The notes under the pieces are model-generated. The model searched no databases. It was given only the letters and a program-made list of their open reading frames with translations, and had not been told where the DNA came from. A program made the translations under genes and the position numbers. A stretch of 64,000 nt of DNA from an uncultured Clostridia bacterium (GTDB taxonomy: Bacteria; Bacillota; Clostridia; Peptostreptococcales; Anaerovoracaceae): the NCBI GenBank assembly GCA_934233735.1, contig CAKQGQ010000004.1:1-64000 (forward strand), given 5' to 3'. Positions 61,016 to 64,000 of the stretch are shown here, piece by piece (the first letter of the stretch is position 1; each line of letters starts with the position of its first letter).

Positions 61016-62752
61016 TTATTTATTATTCATCGACAGGCTCCATTCCTCGAGATTGGTGTGGAGCAGTTTGTGTGCCCTTTCGGAAAGCGGTTCTCCGAGG
61101 AATTCCTCATAGGTAAGCTGTACGGCTTTGTTTTCGTGGGAAAACCTCAAATTGTTCACCTTATCAAGCCCGTAAAGTTTCTTCGCTCTCTCGGAGGCAA
61201 GTTCCTGACCGTCTCTGAACGGCTGTCCGCCTCCGCCTACGCAGCCGCCCGGACATGCCATGATTTCAACAAAATCATACTCTGCCTTTCCGCTTCTGAC
61301 AGCGTCTATCAGTGCTCTTGCGTTGCCCAGGCCGTTTGCTACGGCAACCTTAAGCTGTGTTCCCGCCAAATCGAATTTCGCCTCTTTCCAGCCCTTCATG
61401 CCTCTGACTTCCTTAAACGCATCAGGCTGTGGATTTTCGCCGGTTACGAGGTAATATGCGCTTCTGAGTGCTGCTTCCATAACACCGCCGGTTGTTCCGA
61501 AAATCGTTGCCGCACCGGACCCTTCACCGAAAATGTCGTCAAACGGCATGTCCGTAAGATCCTGCGGTTTAATGCTGTCACTTCTTATGAAGCGGTCGAG
61601 TTCTCTTGTTGTGAGCACAAGGTCAACATCTCTGCCGTGCTGGCTGTCGTTTACCTGAGGAACCGTCATCTCATATTTTTTTGCAACGCAAGGCATGATG
61701 GATACCGAGAAGATCCTATCGGGATCAATTCCGAGCTTGTATGCGATAAAAGTCTTTGACATGCTGCCGAACATCTGCTGCGGCGATTTCGCTGTGGATA
61801 AATCCTCTACCAGATCCGGATACTGCGTCTTTGCAAACCTTATCCAGCCCGGGCAGCACGAAGTAAACATCGGCCATCTGTGACGGTTTCTGTTTGCAAG
61901 TCTTTCGAGGAACTCACTGCCTTCTTCCATAATGGTAAGGTCCGCTGTGTAATTCGTATCGAAAACATAGTCGATTCCGATTTTCTTGAGGGCACATACA
62001 AGCTTGCCAAGTGTTGCATCCTTGTCTTTCAGTCCGATCTGCTCGCCCCAGGCGGTTCTTACGGCCGGTGCAATCTGCACCATCGTGATGATGTCCGGAT
62101 CCGCAAGCGCATCGTTTAAGTCAAATCTGTCGTCTCTTTCCCGCAAAGCCCCCACCGGGCAATGGGTAATGCACTGTCCGCAAAGTGCACAGTCTACACT
62201 GTTAATATCGCTGTTGTCTCTTACGCCGATGGTAGTTCTGTATCCGGAGCCCGACAAATTCCATACACCCAGCCCCTGTATTTTTTCGCAGACCTGTATG
62301 CAGCGCATGCATTTCACACACTTGGATGCGTCTCTTATGATCGGCATTTCCTTGTCCCACCGGTCGATTTCGGCTGTGTTTTCGTAATCGCTTATGATAA
62401 TACCCAAATCGTTTGCGATCGTCTGTAATGTGCAGTTTCCGCTCTTGATGCAGCTTGCGCAGTTCGAGTTGTGGTCGGAAAGAATCAGTTCAACGTTGAT
62501 TCTCCTTGTTCTCCTGACACGCGGGCTGTTTGTCATAATTTCCATGCCGTCCTCGCATACGGTATTGCACGCGGTTACCAGCTTTTCCATGCCTTTAATC
62601 TCGACGAGGCAGACTCTGCACGCGCCGATTTCATTTAAGTCTTTCAGATAGCAGAGATGCGGAATATGGATGCCTACCTTTTCGGCAGCTTCCATGATGG
62701 TGGTTCCGTCTTCGACAGCTATGTTTTGTCCGTTTATAATCAGTTTTACCAT
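61016..62752 (-). CDS. hndD: [FeFe]-hydrogenase catalytic subunit, HndD/HydA type
   Basis: Cytosolic hydrogenase that produces or oxidises H2. The ATG at 62752 follows GGAGG and gives a 578-residue protein. Domains in order: a plant-type [2Fe-2S] ferredoxin domain (about 1-80, Cys ligands around CRVC and CNTVC), the NCASCIKSGNC cysteine segment, two [4Fe-4S] clusters (CVKCMRCIQVC, CALCGQCITHCP), and the H-cluster domain with TSCCPGWI, MPCVAKKYE and ACPGGCVGGGGQP. A C-terminal small-subunit-like tail follows. Size and architecture match the electron-bifurcating HydA/HndD group. Its start overlaps the end of the flavoprotein gene by seven bases, so the two are translationally coupled. Confidence 0.95.
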   Translation of the reverse strand: MVKLIINGQNIAVEDGTTIMEAAEKVGIHIPHLCYLKDLNEIGACRVCLVEIKGMEKLVTACNTVCEDGMEIMTNSPRVRRTRRINVELILSDHNSNCASCIKSGNCTLQTIANDLGIIISDYENTAEIDRWDKEMPIIRDASKCVKCMRCIQVCEKIQGLGVWNLSGSGYRTTIGVRDNSDINSVDCALCGQCITHCPVGALRERDDRFDLNDALADPDIITMVQIAPAVRTAWGEQIGLKDKDATLGKLVCALKKIGIDYVFDTNYTADLTIMEEGSEFLERLANRNRHRWPMFTSCCPGWIRFAKTQYPDLVEDLSTAKSPQQMFGSMSKTFIAYKLGIDPDRIFSVSIMPCVAKKYEMTVPQVNDSQHGRDVDLVLTTRELDRFIRSDSIKPQDLTDMPFDDIFGEGSGAATIFGTTGGVMEAALRSAYYLVTGENPQPDAFKEVRGMKGWKEAKFDLAGTQLKVAVANGLGNARALIDAVRSGKAEYDFVEIMACPGGCVGGGGQPFRDGQELASERAKKLYGLDKVNNLRFSHENKAVQLTYEEFLGEPLSERAHKLLHTNLEEWSLSMNNK

Positions 62753-64000
62753 TTTGTATTCCTCCCTCCTCTGAATGATCCGAAGCCGTGATAATCGCAT
62801 CTTAAGCATCGTGATGCTTCCTGCATTGCTTCTTCAAGGCTCATTCCTTGCTCGACCTCATCAAAGTCGTTGCCTCTCTGGTTTGCGAATCTTTCTTTCA
62901 GTTCCGTTCTTCCGCAAGGCATATTGTCATCAGGAGTCGGAAGCGGAATGTCTACATCGACTTCAATTTCATGGTTGAATCCGAGGTAGGAGTCAATGTT
63001 TGCGGCTGCGACCTTTCCGGCTGCAATCGCATTGATAACAGTTGACGGTCCCGTTACGCAGTCACCGCCTGCATATGTACCCTTAACATTTGCGATTACG
63101 CTGCTTTTCTTTGCCTGTATGTTTCCGCGGAATACAGGAATTCCATACTCTTCAAAGAATCGAATATCGGTTGCCTGTCCGATTGCGGAAATAACAATAT
63201 CGCAAGGAATCTTTTCTTCCGGCTCGGAAGAATCCGCCGGCTTCGGTCTTCCCGAATTATCCGCCTTTCCGGCAATCTGCGGCTTCACCCAAAGAGCCTC
63301 AACTTCACCGTGCTTATTGGTTTCGATTCTCGAAGGTGCCCTGAGCTGCAGGAGGTTACAGCCTTCTGCAATTGCCCCACCGATTTCGTCAGCAAGTGCG
63401 GTCATGTCATTTCTTCTTCTTCTGTAAACGATGCTTACATCTGTTGCTCCGAGACGCTTTGCTGTTCTTGCTACGTCCATTGCCACATTGCCGCCGCCGA
63501 TTACCACAACCACTTTGTCGCGGAAGTCCGGCATCGCATCGTCTCCGATGCCTCTGAGCATTTCGACTGCCGGAATAACGCCTTTTGCGTATTCTCCCGG
63601 TATGCCGATGCTCTTTGCATTATGGGAACCAATTGAAATATAGGCGGCATCGAAATTGTTTCGGATTTCAGCCATGGCTTCCGGAGTCGAAACATCGTAA
63701 TCGGTTTTTACTTCAATTCCGGTGGAAAGAATCGCATCAATATCCCACTGAAGTCTTTCTCTCGGCAAGCGGTAGTTCGGGATTCCGTAGCGCAGCATTC
63801 CGCCGAGCTGTGCCCTCTTTTCGTATACGGTTACTTTGTGGCCCATAATGGCAAGGAAAAATGCAGCACTCAGCCCTGACGGACCTCCGCCGATAACCGC
63901 AATCTTTTTGTTCGTGCTGTCCATCTTCTCCGGAACCGGAACATCGCCGCAGTTGTCAACTGCATAGCGCTTGAGTCCTCTGATATTTACCGGTGCGTCG
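62746..64000 (-). CDS. GltD-like NAD(P)/FAD oxidoreductase, hydrogenase partner, 5' end outside window
   Basis: The frame is open to the right edge, so the true start is beyond 64000; an internal ATG at 63924 is only the first one inside the window. The visible 417 residues contain DAPVNIRGLKRYAVDN (a linker typical of GltD-like proteins), the FAD motif IGGGPSGLSAAF, the NAD(P) motif IGGGNVAMDVARTAKRLGA and GTYAGGDCVTGPSTVINAIAAGK. The C-terminus has the CLRCDYH cysteine pair. The chain resembles the flavoprotein part of glutamate synthase small subunit-type proteins. Its coupling to the hydrogenase suggests it passes electrons between NAD(P)H and the hydrogenase. The upstream part may include NuoE/NuoF-type domains. 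Confidence 0.88.
   Translation of the reverse strand, partial: DAPVNIRGLKRYAVDNCGDVPVPEKMDSTNKKIAVIGGGPSGLSAAFFLAIMGHKVTVYEKRAQLGGMLRYGIPNYRLPRERLQWDIDAILSTGIEVKTDYDVSTPEAMAEIRNNFDAAYISIGSHNAKSIGIPGEYAKGVIPAVEMLRGIGDDAMPDFRDKVVVVIGGGNVAMDVARTAKRLGATDVSIVYRRRRNDMTALADEIGGAIAEGCNLLQLRAPSRIETNKHGEVEALWVKPQIAGKADNSGRPKPADSSEPEEKIPCDIVISAIGQATDIRFFEEYGIPVFRGNIQAKKSSVIANVKGTYAGGDCVTGPSTVINAIAAGKVAAANIDSYLGFNHEIEVDVDIPLPTPDDNMPCGRTELKERFANQRGNDFDEVEQGMSLEEAMQEASRCLRCDYHGFGSFRGGRNTKW

Noticed and set aside
1..64000. CRISPR arrays, tRNA or rRNA genes, intact insertion sequences, replication origin
   Set aside because: None was recognised on either strand; only the Rpn-type remnant at 59.6 kb recalls a mobile element.

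Overview
The window is a chromosomal segment of a Gram-positive anaerobe, most likely a Clostridia/Eubacteriales member close to the Eubacterium-Mogibacterium (Anaerovoracaceae) group. This placement is inferred from gene content (an [FeFe]-hydrogenase, a membrane pyrophosphatase, acetate kinase, CstA, sortase-assembled pili, ECF-type ThiT), strong AGGAGG ribosome binding sites and moderate base composition. No rRNA or tRNA gene and no CRISPR array were recognised.

Layout. 1-6.1 kb (minus): asd-uppP-ftsK-rimO-pgsA, with dapA divergent from asd across back-to-back promoters. 7.2-15.1 kb (minus): rpmF, ackA, a HicB-Schlafen/AlbA fusion regulator, a TmcAL/5-formyl-THF cyclo-ligase fusion, YlbJ, a Cys/Pro-rich small membrane protein, an acidic ORFan and murI. 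15.2-18.9 kb (plus): pepF-nadK-rluA family. 18.9-22.6 kb (minus): a DUF975 protein, a P-loop ATPase and an atypical MurE. 22.7-23.4 kb (plus): TPP riboswitch and thiT. 23.5-33.1 kb (minus): trmL, rpoN, then a glycolytic block gap-pgk-gap-tpiA-secG, then hppA and a crotonase. 33.2-34.7 kb (plus): hom and a SEC-C protein. 34.7-38.0 kb (minus): ruvC-ruvA-ruvB-queA, divergent from argR-recN. 40.3-42.8 kb (minus): a membrane protein of unknown function and cstA.

The most interesting region is 43.0-59.5 kb. A minus-strand sortase pilus operon encodes, in transcription order, a giant 3797-residue adhesin with at least 12 tandem Cna-B/SpaA-like repeats and an MPETG anchor, an LPQTG backbone pilin, a class C sortase and a Cna-B minor pilin with a TPKTG anchor. 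Directly upstream, two perfect 22-bp inverted repeats (58278-58299 and 58621-58642) bound a 321-bp segment. That segment carries a sigma-A-type promoter now pointing into the operon, and a tyrosine recombinase gene lies immediately beyond the far repeat. This is the architecture of a phase-variable promoter switch, and the giant pilus is its predicted target. The outer repeat is followed by a T tract, so it looks like an intrinsic terminator for transcription in the flipped orientation.

The right end (60-64 kb) holds a secreted CAP-domain protein and a minus-strand pair in which a GltD-like flavoprotein (cut by the window edge) overlaps an HndD/HydA-type [FeFe]-hydrogenase.
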